DNA of 64,000 nucleotides. Source: Sipunculus nudus. Its lineage: Eukaryota; Annelida; Sipuncula; Golfingiida; Sipunculidae. Position 1 is the stretch's first letter, and each line of letters starts with the position of its first letter. The notes beneath the pieces were generated by a model. It did no database searches and was not told the origin of the DNA. It saw only the letters and a list, made by a program, of their open reading frames with translations. A program made the position numbers and the translations under genes. Shown piece after piece: positions 13,001 through 22,323 of the stretch. The stretch is taken from the NCBI GenBank assembly GCA_026874595.1, contig CM049322.1, forward strand, positions 5,009,900 through 5,073,899, in the 5' to 3' direction.

Positions 13001-16000
13001 CTGGACAGAGTGCGACTTTATAAGGCCAAAAAAAATAAATGAATAAATAAAAGGTATAGTTCTCATGCTTCGCCCGCGTCAATTTTATCACCCCCCCCCC
13101 CCCCGCATCAATTTTTATTTCAATTTTCAACCTACCAGAAGATAAAATAAAATAATACAGATTTTCTTTATTATGTAGTGCTTTTGCCAAAACAATTCTG
13201 TTATTTTCATGCTTTTCCCTGATCATATTGACATTTTTATCGTAACTACAAAAAAAGGTAAAATATCGCCCGCCCGCACAGTTTTCTGAAAAAGTGCCGG
13301 AGAACTATAGCTTTTTTTTGGCCTATTCATCACGGTTTACAGCGACCCAGTATAGATGTGCACTCAAGCATATCCGGTCACGAATAGGGCTCCTGCAAAA
13401 CAATTCTTTCAAAGATCCCCCTTTTGAGAAGGGATCGCCGATGTGGATAATTTCGGGCCGGTCACCACGAAGTATAAGAAAACCCAGATGGGGCCCCCCG
13501 GATAAAAATCTGTCCCGCCATCACACACTCTATGACCATTCTGTAACCGGGCCCGAAGACACAAAGAAAAAAGGCGCCCGCGGGGGAGCTAATATCAAAA
13601 TTATTAATTATGCACGTAATACGCAAATATTACAAATAAAAGTGGTTGGATTCTCTTCGGACAAACCCGAAGCATATGTATGTCGAAAATTACGGCAATC
13701 CGTACGGTGGTATCAGAGGAGATACGGAAAATTACAAAAATCTCCTTACGCTATTAATAAATAGATTATTATAGCTCGTCTGTCGATACACTTATAGATC
13801 AATTTATTTTGTGGTAATAAAGGGATTATATATAATCACCTGTCCACATTGACTTACATTATCGCCATTTCTCAAGTGGGCTTGAGATTTCTTGTTTCAT
13901 TGCCCATCGTCACGTGGGTTATTCTTCTACTGTATATATCATATATTTTGCAAGGTCTTTTAAACGTGTTCTCCTCTTTTAAGATTATGAAATTTCTTAT
14001 ATCTACATTATAGTAAACCTAAGCTTTTTTCAAAGGTTACAGGGCTAAGTACAATCATCGGACAACAACTTCTTGTATTATCGTCCTTACCCACGTGGGT
14101 GATCGTGCTCCTGTCGACAATGTTGGTGACTGTAATTACAGAACTGACCAGCAACGTGGCCGTGACTACCCTCATGGTCCCCATCCTAGCTGACCTGGTA
14201 AAACATTTAATATTTGCTAGCTCTACGCTTTATGAGATATAAGCTTTTTATCTAGTGCCTTTAAGTAATTTGGGTCCAATAATGAACGAGATAGGAATTA
14301 TGTTGTAAGAGTTATATATATGAATTATTTTGAAGCTAACTTGTTTTTATGTGCCCCGAAATCTGTATTGTTTTAAAGAATCATACTTTTGATATTTCAA
14401 TGTGTTTACTGACAGATATCGATCTGGATAATTCTTAAGGGCTGAAGTCGTGTTAAAAACAAACTGGTTCTATTACTCAGAGTATAATCTAAACATCGAA
14501 AGCAGGAAACGTTTTATTACACTGTGATTTTTCATATTACTTTGATTTAATTGCAGGTTTGTGATTATATATACTTAGTTATTCTCATGCAACTTTATTA
14601 TCACACAAAGCAGTTATTTCACGATTGTCAGACGGGCGGTTTAAACCAAAATTGCTAGTACTGTTGGTATTAGAAACTAAAACAATTTTGTATATCATTA
14701 ACAGGCAGTCAGCATAGACGTCCACCCTCTGTATATGACCTTCCCGTGTACTCTGGCCAGCTGTAACGCCTTCCTGCTGCCAGTGTCCACACCAACAAAC
14801 GCTATCGCCTTCGCCTTCAATCACTTCTCGTCCTGGGATATGGTAAGTGTGGTAAGAAAATTCAAACTGGGGTTTATTCCGGAAAACCGTTCACTTCATA
14901 ATTGCAAAATCGAAACTGGTTTAGGCGAAATTGCGAAACCATATCTGTTTCGATTTCGCAAAAACCATCAGTTTGATAATTATACTGGTCTGATGGCGGC
15001 ATTGGGGCTTTCGTTATTCTGTTAGCATGTTAGAGTAAGTCATCAATTGTTGAGATATTAATAGTGTTTCTGACTTCAATGTTCTCTACTTTAGTCGTGT
15101 ATAGCTAAACCTGAGACGCACGAATCCTGTATGTCCATGTCGTTTGACACTTGAATACGTTATATTCAGGACACAGGGAAACAATCTATTTCCATCATAA
15201 TTGCAAATATAAATTTGCCAGTCACATTAAATAATGCTCTCACTAGGTCTCAAATTGCCCAAGCATGGATATATAACTTTTGATAATATTTTCACCATTA
15301 ATACATTTAATATGTATTAAATAATTTACGATGTTATAAATATTGGTCTATATATCAAGACCGAAAACGTCCCCTGTAACCGAAACTGGTTCCGTATTTT
15401 CGAGTGCGACCTAAATGATAAAGACTGTTGACATGTCCCGGTCGGGTTATTAACTTGGGTCATTCTTTTAGTTCTTTTAATCACACTGTAAAATGTTATC
15501 TTCGCGAAGCTCAGCATAGGACTTTTTAAATTAAAATTTGAATGTAAAAGAAAATTATTGTATCAAACGATGAATGGTCGAGATGGTTATGACAGATCTA
15601 TGTACATCATTAATTTCCGTCATTGCTTAAAGGGACAAAATGAGGGACAATATTATGCCTATTATTTCATACTGTCAGTTTATTTTTGCTTTATGCAAAA
15701 GTTTTCCAGCAAACACATCCCAGCACACAGTCTCAGTACCTCGCATACGGCTGTTTAACATCTGGTTATGGCTAAACACAGTCCACGTGTGTCTGTTTAC
15801 CATAACGAGGCTGCGTGGCCGGAGGTCCGATTTTGAGACGCAACATGCAATGTTTCAGCCAGCAGGAACATGTACATTTTTTGGGCCAAGCCAATCAGGG
15901 CATCTCCTGATTGACATGTGTTGTGGCCGTTTGATACACGCGCTGTGTTTTTGTTGACACCTGTGATCGCGCCCGGTCTACTGTTTTCAACACTAGTTCA

Positions 16001-16799
16001 CAGGAGTAAGCATACGGTTTCAAGGCAATATTTTGGCAGGTACAGATTTATTTGAAAGGGAAGAAGTAAGTGTTCGTGTCAATTCAACATGCTTTATGGG
16101 TGATTGGGTCCCTTTAAGACTGACACATTTAATTGTGTTATCATAAACCGCATAATTGGTGTGTCAACGTACAGGTCAGCCGTCATCAGTCGGTTGCTAC
16201 TTTGAATTTAAAAATACATGTTGTTAACTGAACATCCTAGATCACGAAGAGATGTCCTTTAAATCCAGTATTCTTGCTCAAGGTTTTCATAATGAATGCA
16301 AAAAAATGCAATATTGGAGTGAATGCGTTTTTCTTGAATCATTTTAAAATCGCGGATATTCAAGGATCGCGAAAATTAAAACTTAACAGTATTTTGCATA
16401 AATCAAGAAAATGAACAAAATAATTCATAAAAGAATAAACCAGCTATTAAGTCCATGTATTGCGCCTGGGTGGCCTATATTCGTAAAATATGTTATACCA
16501 AAGAATTATATATTCTTTTTTTTTTTAATTCTAAACTATGTTTTACTATTTTCAAGCAGGAGAGCGTGTTTGGTTTACTTTATGATTTGAAATGTGCAAT
16601 ATTTTTAATTATGGAATAAAATGTTCATTTTTTTTTTGTCTTCCAGATGAAGTCTGGCTTTTGGTTGAACCTGATTGGACTGGCCCTGGTTAATCTCGCG
16701 GTTAATACCTGGGGTGCCGCCATATTTAATTTTTCTCAGCCACAGTTTCCAAAGATAGCAATGAACGCTACCACTAACATAACAGCAGCAGTTTTATGA
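1590..16799 (+). CDS. SLC13: SLC13-family sodium/dicarboxylate cotransporter, complete 13-exon gene
   Basis: Coding exons: 1590-1691, 2260-2409, 3226-3341, 3836-3978, 5340-5406, 5955-6119, 7977-8195, 8844-8948, 10871-10962, 11291-11397, 14036-14197, 14705-14842, 16647-16799. Joined length is 1719 nt (572 residues plus stop), the usual size for animal SLC13 proteins (NaDC1, NaDC3, NaCT, INDY). Every junction keeps phase. SLC13 proteins couple Na+ to uptake of succinate, citrate or related carboxylates across the plasma membrane. Visible signatures are EEWNLHKRIALR (residues 101-112), a first binding hairpin reading WIPNTSTVV, SIGGSTVLTGTGANVI (226-241), PLLTW and GGGFA, TSNV (460-463) in the second hairpin, and STPTNAI near 504-510. 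The cytosolic loop around residues 170-208 is short and acidic. Two N-glycosylation sequons (N562, N566) lie in the extracellular tail. The start ATG sits in a strong ACCATGG context. Substrate type (di- or tricarboxylate) cannot be decided. The first SNT motif reads PNT, which is unusual. Confidence 0.95.
2260..2409 (+). CDS. SLC13: SLC13 exon 2 (residues 35-84)
   Basis: Acceptor TCTCTGTAG, donor GTAAGA. Encodes the second membrane segment with WITQVLPIPATALLPLV, matching the conserved W-TEALPL-VTALLP block of the family. Confidence 0.95.
3226..3341 (+). CDS. SLC13: SLC13 exon 3 (residues 85-123)
   Basis: Acceptor TCCATTTGTAG. Encodes the helix ending in EEWNLHKRIALR, a hallmark of SLC13. 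Ends after two bases of a Trp codon that exon 4 completes. Confidence 0.95.
3836..3978 (+). CDS. SLC13: SLC13 exon 4 (residues 123-171), first binding hairpin
   Basis: Carries WILSVWIPNTSTVVIMMPI, the counterpart of the family's W-SNTAT-AMM-PI hairpin that binds Na+ and substrate. The usual Ser is Pro (residue 140). The acceptor (ACGTGAGCAG) has a weak pyrimidine tract, but phase and homology fit. Leaves one base that joins the TG of exon 5 to give Leu. Confidence 0.92.
4040..4097. repeat. (TC)n(AC)n compound microsatellite
   Basis: About 22 TC units run directly into about 6 AC units in SLC13 intron 4. Confidence 0.95.
4786..5237. mobile_element. MITE-like element with inverted ends and AAACCGG sub-repeats
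   Basis: The ends are inverted: TGGCCGTATCGGCA at the left and TGCGGATACGGCCA at the right (one mismatch). The interior holds many copies of short motifs such as AACCGGTTTA and GCGGA in both orientations. It is more GC-rich than its surroundings. No open frame and no clear target duplication. Probably a non-autonomous DNA transposon. Confidence 0.6.
5340..5406 (+). CDS. SLC13: SLC13 exon 5 (residues 171-193), acidic cytosolic loop
   Basis: A 67-nt exon too short to be seen as an open frame. It was found because exon 4 ends in phase 1 and exon 6 needs two leading bases. Acceptor CTCTTCCAG, donor GTGAGA. Encodes a hydrophilic stretch (QAEEGSITENLDD) typical of the variable loop between the transport hairpin and the next helix. 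Confidence 0.85.
5955..6119 (+). CDS. SLC13: SLC13 exon 6 (residues 193-248)
   Basis: Encodes the end of the acidic loop and SIGGSTVLTGTGANVI, the family's SIGG-LTGT-PN block. Acceptor TTGGTTTCAG. The donor is the unusual GTCAGT; it is the only GT that keeps phase with exon 7 and yields MDDLYMKKK across the junction. Confidence 0.88.
6120..7976. other. SLC13 intron 6
   Basis: AT-rich intron containing the 28-bp minisatellite at 6662-6990. Open frames at 7105-7363 on both strands show no recognisable product and look like chance. Confidence 0.6.
6662..6990. repeat. 28-bp minisatellite, about 12 units
   Basis: Units begin at 6671, 6699, 6727, 6755, 6783 and onward every 28 bases, with core CTGGACTCCATAACGTCCTG followed by a GGTGTTACG-like end. 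The first five or so are very similar; later units diverge. Confidence 0.9.
7977..8195 (+). CDS. SLC13: SLC13 exon 7 (residues 248-321)
   Basis: Encodes YGTWVAMALPYSVLLLLAAW and a long helix, then a charged stretch and REHKELGRIT, matching the family's YR-LGP segment before the next helix. Donor GTGAGC. The last codon is shared with exon 8 (Thr). Confidence 0.92.
8844..8948 (+). CDS. SLC13: SLC13 exon 8 (residues 321-356)
   Basis: Encodes FAEVEVLVLIILLGFIW followed by SRKPGFFTGW, the counterpart of the conserved RDP-F-PGW segment. Donor GTGAGT, leaves two bases of a Gly codon. Confidence 0.95.
9243..9545. mobile_element. MITE family M1, copy 1
   Basis: Inner inverted pair AATGTACGGTT (9264-9274) and AACCGTACATT (9507-9517). 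The interior (GCGTC..., GAAGATAAAAT, TTATTTAGTGCTTTT, CCCTGATCATAT, CGCCCGCCCGCA) matches the interior of 13024-13323 over its whole length in the same order. No open frame. Confidence 0.75.
10871..10962 (+). CDS. SLC13: SLC13 exon 9 (residues 356-387)
   Basis: Acceptor TTTGATATAG, donor GTAAGT. Encodes YVTGTTPGLIVALATLVLPS, the family's helix that follows the D-T-A motif and ends in LP. Confidence 0.92.
11291..11397 (+). CDS. SLC13: SLC13 exon 10 (residues 387-422)
   Basis: Encodes PLLTWPSFERRVPWGVIILI followed by GGGFAIADASV, a near-diagnostic SLC13 block (PLL-W, PW, LLGGGFA). Donor GTAAGT in phase 0. Confidence 0.95.
11491..12360. repeat. Dispersed repeat R2, copy 1
   Basis: Starts with ACTAGCAATTACCCGTGC and a perfect hairpin CCGTGC-TAC-GCACGG (11503-11517), and ends in TTATTGATATATAGAT. 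Its second half shares long blocks with 13380-13766, such as TATTATGCACGTAAT, GGAATCTCTTCGGA and GGCAATCCGTACGGTGGTAT. Class unknown. Confidence 0.7.
13024..13323. mobile_element. MITE family M1, copy 2
   Basis: Complete element with outer inverted ends GGCCAAAAAAAA (13024-13035) and TTTTTTTTGGCC (13312-13323), and an inner pair TATAGTTCTC (13055-13064) and GAGAACTATA (13300-13309). Interior is homologous to 9243-9545. Contains a C15-type run at about 13090-13104. Confidence 0.8.
13360..13766. repeat. Dispersed repeat R2, copy 2 (5'-shortened)
   Basis: Same orientation as 11491-12360 and alignable from the AAAGATCCCC block to the 3' end. It lacks the ACCCGTGC hairpin; the MITE M1 copy 2 abuts its 5' side. 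Confidence 0.7.
14036..14197 (+). CDS. SLC13: SLC13 exon 11 (residues 423-476), second binding hairpin
   Basis: Encodes TGLSTIIGQQL then TELTSNVAVTTLMVPIL. SNV at this position is also seen in vertebrate NaDC and NaCT proteins as I recall them, so this hairpin looks functional. The acceptor is CTTTTTTCAAAG; the alternative AG six bases downstream would introduce a stop. Confidence 0.93.
14705..14842 (+). CDS. SLC13: SLC13 exon 12 (residues 477-522)
   Basis: Encodes HPLYMTFPCTLASCNAFLLP and VSTPTNAIAF, the conserved HPL and LPV-PPNAI segments next to the Na+ site. Donor GTAAGT, phase 0. Confidence 0.95.
14843..16646. other. SLC13 intron 12
   Basis: Contains the TTAA-flanked MITE at 15626-16118. 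No other feature recognised; the overlapping 15558-15957 open frames lie within the MITE. Confidence 0.6.
15626..16118 (+). mobile_element. MITE family M3, copy 1 (TTAA-type ends)
   Basis: Ends are CTTAAAGGGAC (15626-15636) and GTCCCTTTAAG (16108-16118), a perfect 11-bp inverted pair. If TTAA is the target duplication, the element proper begins AGGGAC, compatible with a piggyBac-like MITE. A second copy lies inverted at 28954-29438. Confidence 0.8.
16647..16799 (+). CDS. SLC13: SLC13 exon 13 (residues 523-572) and stop
   Basis: Acceptor after a long T tract (GTCTTCCAG). Encodes the last helix with VNTWG, then a short extracellular tail with sequons NAT and NIT, ending in TGA at 16797-16799. 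Confidence 0.95.
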   Translation: MKSGFWLNLIGLALVNLAVNTWGAAIFNFSQPQFPKIAMNATTNITAAVL

Positions 16800-17249
16800 T
16801 GTTGGTTGTTGAATTTTGGCAACTCGAGAAAAGATATCACGGGACAATCCGAGCTGTATTGAATATATTATATTACAGTTTATAGTAATCATTGCCATGA
16901 ATGATGAACTTAGTAAAACTCCGTAAATCTTTAATACCATGTTTCATAAATGTTTAAACGTTATGGAATGTCTAATGTTTTATCAAATGATATATGTTTC
17001 CATGAATCATTACGTGCTTTAGAAATATATATCGAATTAAATTTGATACTTAACTTTGAACATTGTTAAAGTATCTAACATTCAAAGATTGGCTTGTATT
17101 CATCCGCTGGAACGAGTGGCGTATAATTTTAACTGGATAATGTTTAACTCCGTGACAGAATCTCAAAATTTTTGCTCAGTATCCCATATATTTTCTAGAG
17201 TTTTAGGTATATAAAGTATTAAAACTGTGAATATTATTTTCCTTTTTTC

Positions 17250-17255
17250 AATAAA
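17250..17255 (+). terminator. Candidate polyadenylation signal of the SLC13 gene
   Basis: AATAAA lies about 450 nt after the stop codon, followed within 30 nt by a T-rich stretch. It is the first canonical hexamer I found downstream of the stop. Confidence 0.5.
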
Positions 17256-17307
17256 TTATACACTTCATTTTTACTTGTTCTTCATGATGGAAATATAACA
17301 AGACGAA

Positions 17308-17310
<3 letters not shown>

Positions 17311-17359
<49 letters not shown>
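17311..17359. repeat. (AT)n microsatellite
   Basis: Uninterrupted AT dinucleotides downstream of the SLC13 polyadenylation signal. Confidence 0.95.
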
Positions 17360-17362
<3 letters not shown>

Positions 17363-17665
17363 GAACATATAAAGATTTAATTTCTCAGAAATACAGAAGT
17401 AAATTCATATATTCTGGGCATTATGAGGCGACAGTTAAATAAAACAAATGAAACTCACAAAACATACCATTGTTTTAACAGCAGAGGCGCGTCACCTGTA
17501 CAGGAGCCTCGTTGGGACAGACCCTCGTAGCCTGATATGATTTCAGAAGTATTTCAATGAAAGTTAATATGTGGGCTTGGCTTCTGGTTAAAGATGGCGC
17601 GACAAATTATAAAGATAAATTCCGTGCGCAGTGACCACGCTGCATTGGGCCTCCTTTTTGAAAGA

Positions 17666-17990
17666 TGAATGGAATGAATGAATGAATGAATGAATGAATG
17701 AATGAATGAATGAATGAATGAATGAATGGGTGAATGGGTGAATGGATGAATGGATGAATGGATTGACGAATGAATGAATGGATGAATGAGTGAATGAATG
17801 AGTGAATGAACGGATGAATGAATGAATGGATGAATGGATGAATGAATGAATGAATGAATGAATGAATGAATGAATGAATGAATGAATGAATGAATGAATG
17901 AATGAATGAATGAATGGATGGATGGATGGATGGATGAATCAATAAATCAATCAATCAGTCAGTCAGTCAATCAATCAATCATTCAATCAA
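17666..17990. repeat. (TGAA)n/(TGGA)n/(TCAA)n tetranucleotide array
   Basis: About 80 tetranucleotide units: a TGAA core with TGGA and TGGG interruptions, passing into TCAA/TCAG at the right. The 115-codon Ile-His-Pro-Phe-Ser frame on the minus strand is only a translation of this array. Confidence 0.95.
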
Positions 17991-18356
17991 ACGACGTCAA
18001 ATTATCCCATGGCATATTTTTCTTCTGTCAAAGGTATAAAAAGACGGGCAAAAAGGCGAACAATTAAAAAAAACAACCGTGTGCAGGAAATGTCAACAAC
18101 CTGACAATTACTTTGACTTTTCAATGTAAGTACAAGTTAGACTAAATTTGCCCGATCAATAGTTTAGGTATAATTCTATACAGTATCATTCACTTTAATA
18201 TAGATAGTACATAATTAATTAATCGATTAATATTCTATCTTTGGTCTTTTTTACCCTCATCATTAAATATGATTTTACAATCTATTCCTACCACCAATAT
18301 AGAAACACAAAATCTGAAATCGAGTACTCGGTATTATTACCCTGATTCAAGTATTC

Positions 18357-18422
<66 letters not shown>
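18357..18422. repeat. (AT)n microsatellite
   Basis: About 32 AT units in intergenic sequence. Confidence 0.95.
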
Positions 18423-18424
<2 letters not shown>

Positions 18425-20697
18425 CCCTGAAAGAACCCTTTCATGAACAAATGGCTCCAGAAAGATCCCTTCTGTTAGGTTCTTAGAAGCACTCATGCAT
18501 TATCAGGGTTACATACAGAAAGCTTAGTTCTTCAAAGAACCCTCGAAGTGGATTCCATGAAGAACCCTGACTAGAGGGTCTAAGGGTACCTCACTGGCTA
18601 CACTTTAAAAAACTCCTAAGGATTCTACATTTAACTACTTTTTCTTAGAATATACTCCTCCTAGCCATAATAACTACATGTAGAGAGAGGGTTAGAGTAT
18701 TAAGTCTATATAAAAGTATCTTTGGTCTTGTCTTAGATCAAATCTAGTAATCATTACCTAATTGGATACATACCTACTATGACTAAAAAAGAAGAAATAA
18801 TGTCTGGAACTTCTTTCGAACCAAAGATAGTCGGATTTCATGTGGCTAATTAATGGTACCATAAACGTTTATACGTGAAACGGTATTGGTGTTACCTAAT
18901 AGGTAGGAAGAAACTCATTTATTCTCAAGTAAACGTTCATACTGAGATATATTCAAACGACAAATATAAATTATATAACCAGGAAAAGACCTGACGTCAT
19001 TTGGTTGAAAAAGATAATTACATATATGTATTACATATATTTTTGTAACTATGTTGGAGGCAGGTCAAGTATATGAATGTAATCTGGCGGGAAAAAAGCA
19101 AACTCACTGCATGTAATACCCTAGATCACCGCGAGCGTGGGCTGCTACCTTAGAGAAAAGTTTGTTCGCGTATATTACATTAACAACAAAAATATTATAA
19201 TTTAATGGATTAGTGTGATTGCTTTTGTATGAATACCAATTTAATTTTTGTACACTTTGGTTCCATCCCATTCTTAACCAATGTTATGTTATCATCAAAA
19301 GTCATTTATATTTCCCTTCATCTTCAGTCAGTGAAAAATATATTTCATTCAATCTTTACAAATGTTATTTAAATACCATCACATTAACTATTCATACATG
19401 TGTAGGTTTGCATTCGTATAAAATATATAAAAAATATATATATTTTCGTAGTTTTAACCACTTGGTAGGTCATTGACCCAGGTCGTGCATGTCGACTTCT
19501 TTTAAATGAAAGACAATCAGCATTGTTAGAAAGCTGGCTGCTGGCTGACTTAATTGTGATCATGAATTATGCAACCCCAGTGTCCTAGATATGAAACTGA
19601 AATTGTCAGATTATCTTCTCGATAAATGACAAGTGTAACCAAAATAAGTACATTTATATACTGACAATTTATACCTTCTAAATCATATATAATGAAATCT
19701 AAGATACATAGATACTTATCCAAGAGAAGCAACAAATAAACCGAAACACAAATAGCAATTCGAGCGCTTTTGATACAATAGTTATACAAATGTTGAAGAA
19801 TTTAGGTACTGAAGAATAAAAAAAAATGTATGACATTTTAAATTCCTTTCCTTTAATATTTCACTTTATTTTGATTATTTTTCCTTCTAAAACCTTGACA
19901 ATATCTAGGTTAAGTGTTGCTGTGCACGTGTTGGAATATATTATTGAATAGCAAGAGACATCTATTGGTGGTCGTTTAAAGCACTTGCTATTCACAATCG
20001 TGCGGTCATCAGGTACCATAGTCCTAGTGAATGATTTCATGTCACCAGGGCGACGTGTAGATCGCAGTGAATTGTGGGATAGGAATGGCTGCCAATCTGT
20101 AATGTTGTTTTGTGTTGACATTTGAGCAATTCCTGTGACGGCATGACATTTTCCGGTCCTAGACAGCATATTTAACTGTGAAACATCATAAAAGTAATAA
20201 ATACACACGTAGAAGCTAAGCGGAAGGTAAGTACTACGTTTATTTGATCAGAGACCATGTATTTTCATAAGTCAAGTGTTTGATTTGTAATGATTTAGTG
20301 ATGGAGTTTGATCCCTTCACTTCCGAGACTTCAGATACTGCATGTCATTTGTCATTATTGAATGTGGGTTCCAGGGAGCGACTACTCCGGGGTGTCAATT
20401 AATACAGGGATGAGGTTGGGTCAATGTTGTCATGCTCCTGCTATTGAGAGAACAATAATCGATATTTCCATATATTTTGAAATTGAAATAAATCTAGACT
20501 AAACGTCTAAAGTATAGAATTATAGAATTTAGTTCCATTTATGATTTTTCTATGAAATACTAATATTTCATATTTCTAAACCTGGTTTAGAATTAAACTA
20601 TACAGGAAACTTTATACTAAATATATTTGTAATATATATTTGAATTTGTAATATATTTTAAATTGCAATTAATATAAAATTTCACACAGACAATAAA

Positions 20698-20699
<2 letters not shown>

Positions 20700-20759
<60 letters not shown>
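20700..20759. repeat. (AT)n microsatellite
   Basis: About 30 AT units bordering the minisatellite at 20760. Confidence 0.95.
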
Positions 20760-20762
<3 letters not shown>

Positions 20763-21095
20763 AGGACACTATAACACTATCAAGTATAATGTAGATAACA
20801 GAATTATCTTCAAATATGAAGACACTATAAAGTATGTAGATATCAGAACTATCTTCAAATATGAAGACACTATGAAGTATATAGATAACAGTCTTATTAT
20901 TTTCAAATGTAAAAGTCACACAAAATAAAGTATGTAGATAACAGAACTGTCATCATATATATGAAGATAATTAAATATGTAGATAACAGAATTATTGTCA
21001 AATGTTAAAGTCTGACACTATAAACTATGTAGGCAACAATTATCCTCAAAGATGTAGACACAGTTAAATATGTAGATAACAATATTATCTTCAAG
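20760..21095. repeat. Degenerate ~45-50-bp tandem repeat
   Basis: Recurring phrases GAAGACACTATAAAGTATG, TAGATAACAGAACTATCTTC and AAATAT appear about seven times with drift, directly after the AT microsatellite. Confidence 0.7.
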
Positions 21096-21260
21096 TGGTT
21101 GTAAATATTAAGAATTAAGCATTTCTCGCCCAAAAAATGAGGGGACAAAGATACTTTGTCAGCACTGTTAAAAAAGGTGATGAGGATATGTGCTGTTGCA
21201 TCCAGGGAAATAGGCTCAGGTGTTGGCATACCATACTTATTTAATTAACACAGTTACTAA

Positions 21261-22070
21261 TTGTATCCGCCAAAACAAAGTTTTGGCGGATACAATGTTT
21301 TTGACCAGGTTCCACCACCTCTGCTGCCGCCACGTTCGTTTTCGGAGAACTCCTCTGAGACCACTGGACCGATTTTTCCTAAACTTGACCCCATTATAGG
21401 GTTGCAAATGAACTGGTGCCTAACCATTTTGCATTTAATTTTGCAAATTTTGCATATGTATACATCCTGGATAGCTGTCTTGATTTTATGATAGGTGGCA
21501 CCACTTACTTTTATGATTAGGCGGCAGACATTCATGCTAATATCTCAGGACTGGTTAGATGTATCAGCCTGAAATTTTGCCTTTGTATATATCTCACATT
21601 GCTCTTTATCATACACCTGCAACCATTTTTTCAGTGTCCTTCTTGTTTGTCTGTCATGGGATAAAATCACTCGTATCTTGGCAGTGTTTGACTTATCTGC
21701 CAAAAATTTTACGTATGTATACAGAGCTTTCTTGATTTTGTGGCAAGTGGTGCCACCTATATTCACATTTGACCTGCAGACAGCCATGCTAATATCTCAG
21801 GACTGGTTTGATGTAATGGCCTGAAATTTTGCATGATAATAGATCTTACATAGGTCCACAGCTTATACAAATTTGGTGGCCCAACTTACAATCATTTTGG
21901 CATGGTGTCCATCTGTTCATCTGCCTTGGGTAAAAATCACTCATATCTCAGCAGTAGTTTGACTTATCCACTTTAAATTTTGCGTATATATACATCTTTG
22001 ATAGCTTTCTCTTTCAAATAACAGGTGGTGCCACCTTCAGTCATGTTTAAGTGGACACGTAGTTCTAGTT
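21261..22070 (+). mobile_element. Hairpin/tandem-repeat element H1, copy 1 (Helitron-like 'pearl' type?)
   Basis: Begins with a perfect palindrome: arms TTGTATCCGCCAAAAC (21261-21276) and GTTTTGGCGGATACAA (21280-21295) around AAA. The interior has about two tandem units of 250-300 bp containing GGTGGCACCACTTAC, CATGCTAATATCTCAGGACT and TTGACTTATCTGCC. The right end, GACACGTAGTTCTAGTTT, resembles the end of copy 2. No coding capacity. Confidence 0.7.
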
Positions 22071-22323
22071 TAAGTCATTGAAGTTATTTATATTTAGGAA
22101 TACCAATAGTCCATACCAGAGCACATGGCTGCATGATTATTATTTTTTAGGAATATGAAAGTAATTTCTTGTCCAAGGTTAGGTTGCATGAGGAATTCCT
22201 CATATTGTTCAGTTTAAATATATATCTTACCTTGCTCCAAAGTTATAAATAATCAAAATTATGACAAATAGCTGATGAAGTCAGTTATACATGATTGACA
22301 TTTAGTGACCTTACTGTATGATT

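Larger units (their letters stand above)
11398..14035. other. SLC13 intron 10, a repeat nest
   Basis: Contains repeat R2 copy 1 (11491-12360), MITE M1 copy 2 (13024-13323) and R2 copy 2 (about 13360-13766). The open frames at 11505-11801 and 13294-13764 lie inside these repeats and are not conserved between copies. Confidence 0.7.

Noticed and set aside
13294-13764. 156-codon open frame
   Set aside because: Lies across MITE M1 and repeat R2; the homologous copy at 11491-12360 has no matching frame.
15640-15957. 105-codon open frame
   Set aside because: Falls inside the TTAA-type MITE; the inverted copy at 28954-29438 does not keep it.
17607-17954. 115-codon open frame rich in Ile-His-Pro-Phe-Ser
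   Set aside because: It is a direct translation of the TGAA/TGGA tetranucleotide array, with no non-repeat coding signal.
19861-20208. 115-codon open frame on the minus strand
   Set aside because: No family resemblance and no supporting splice structure or second copy.
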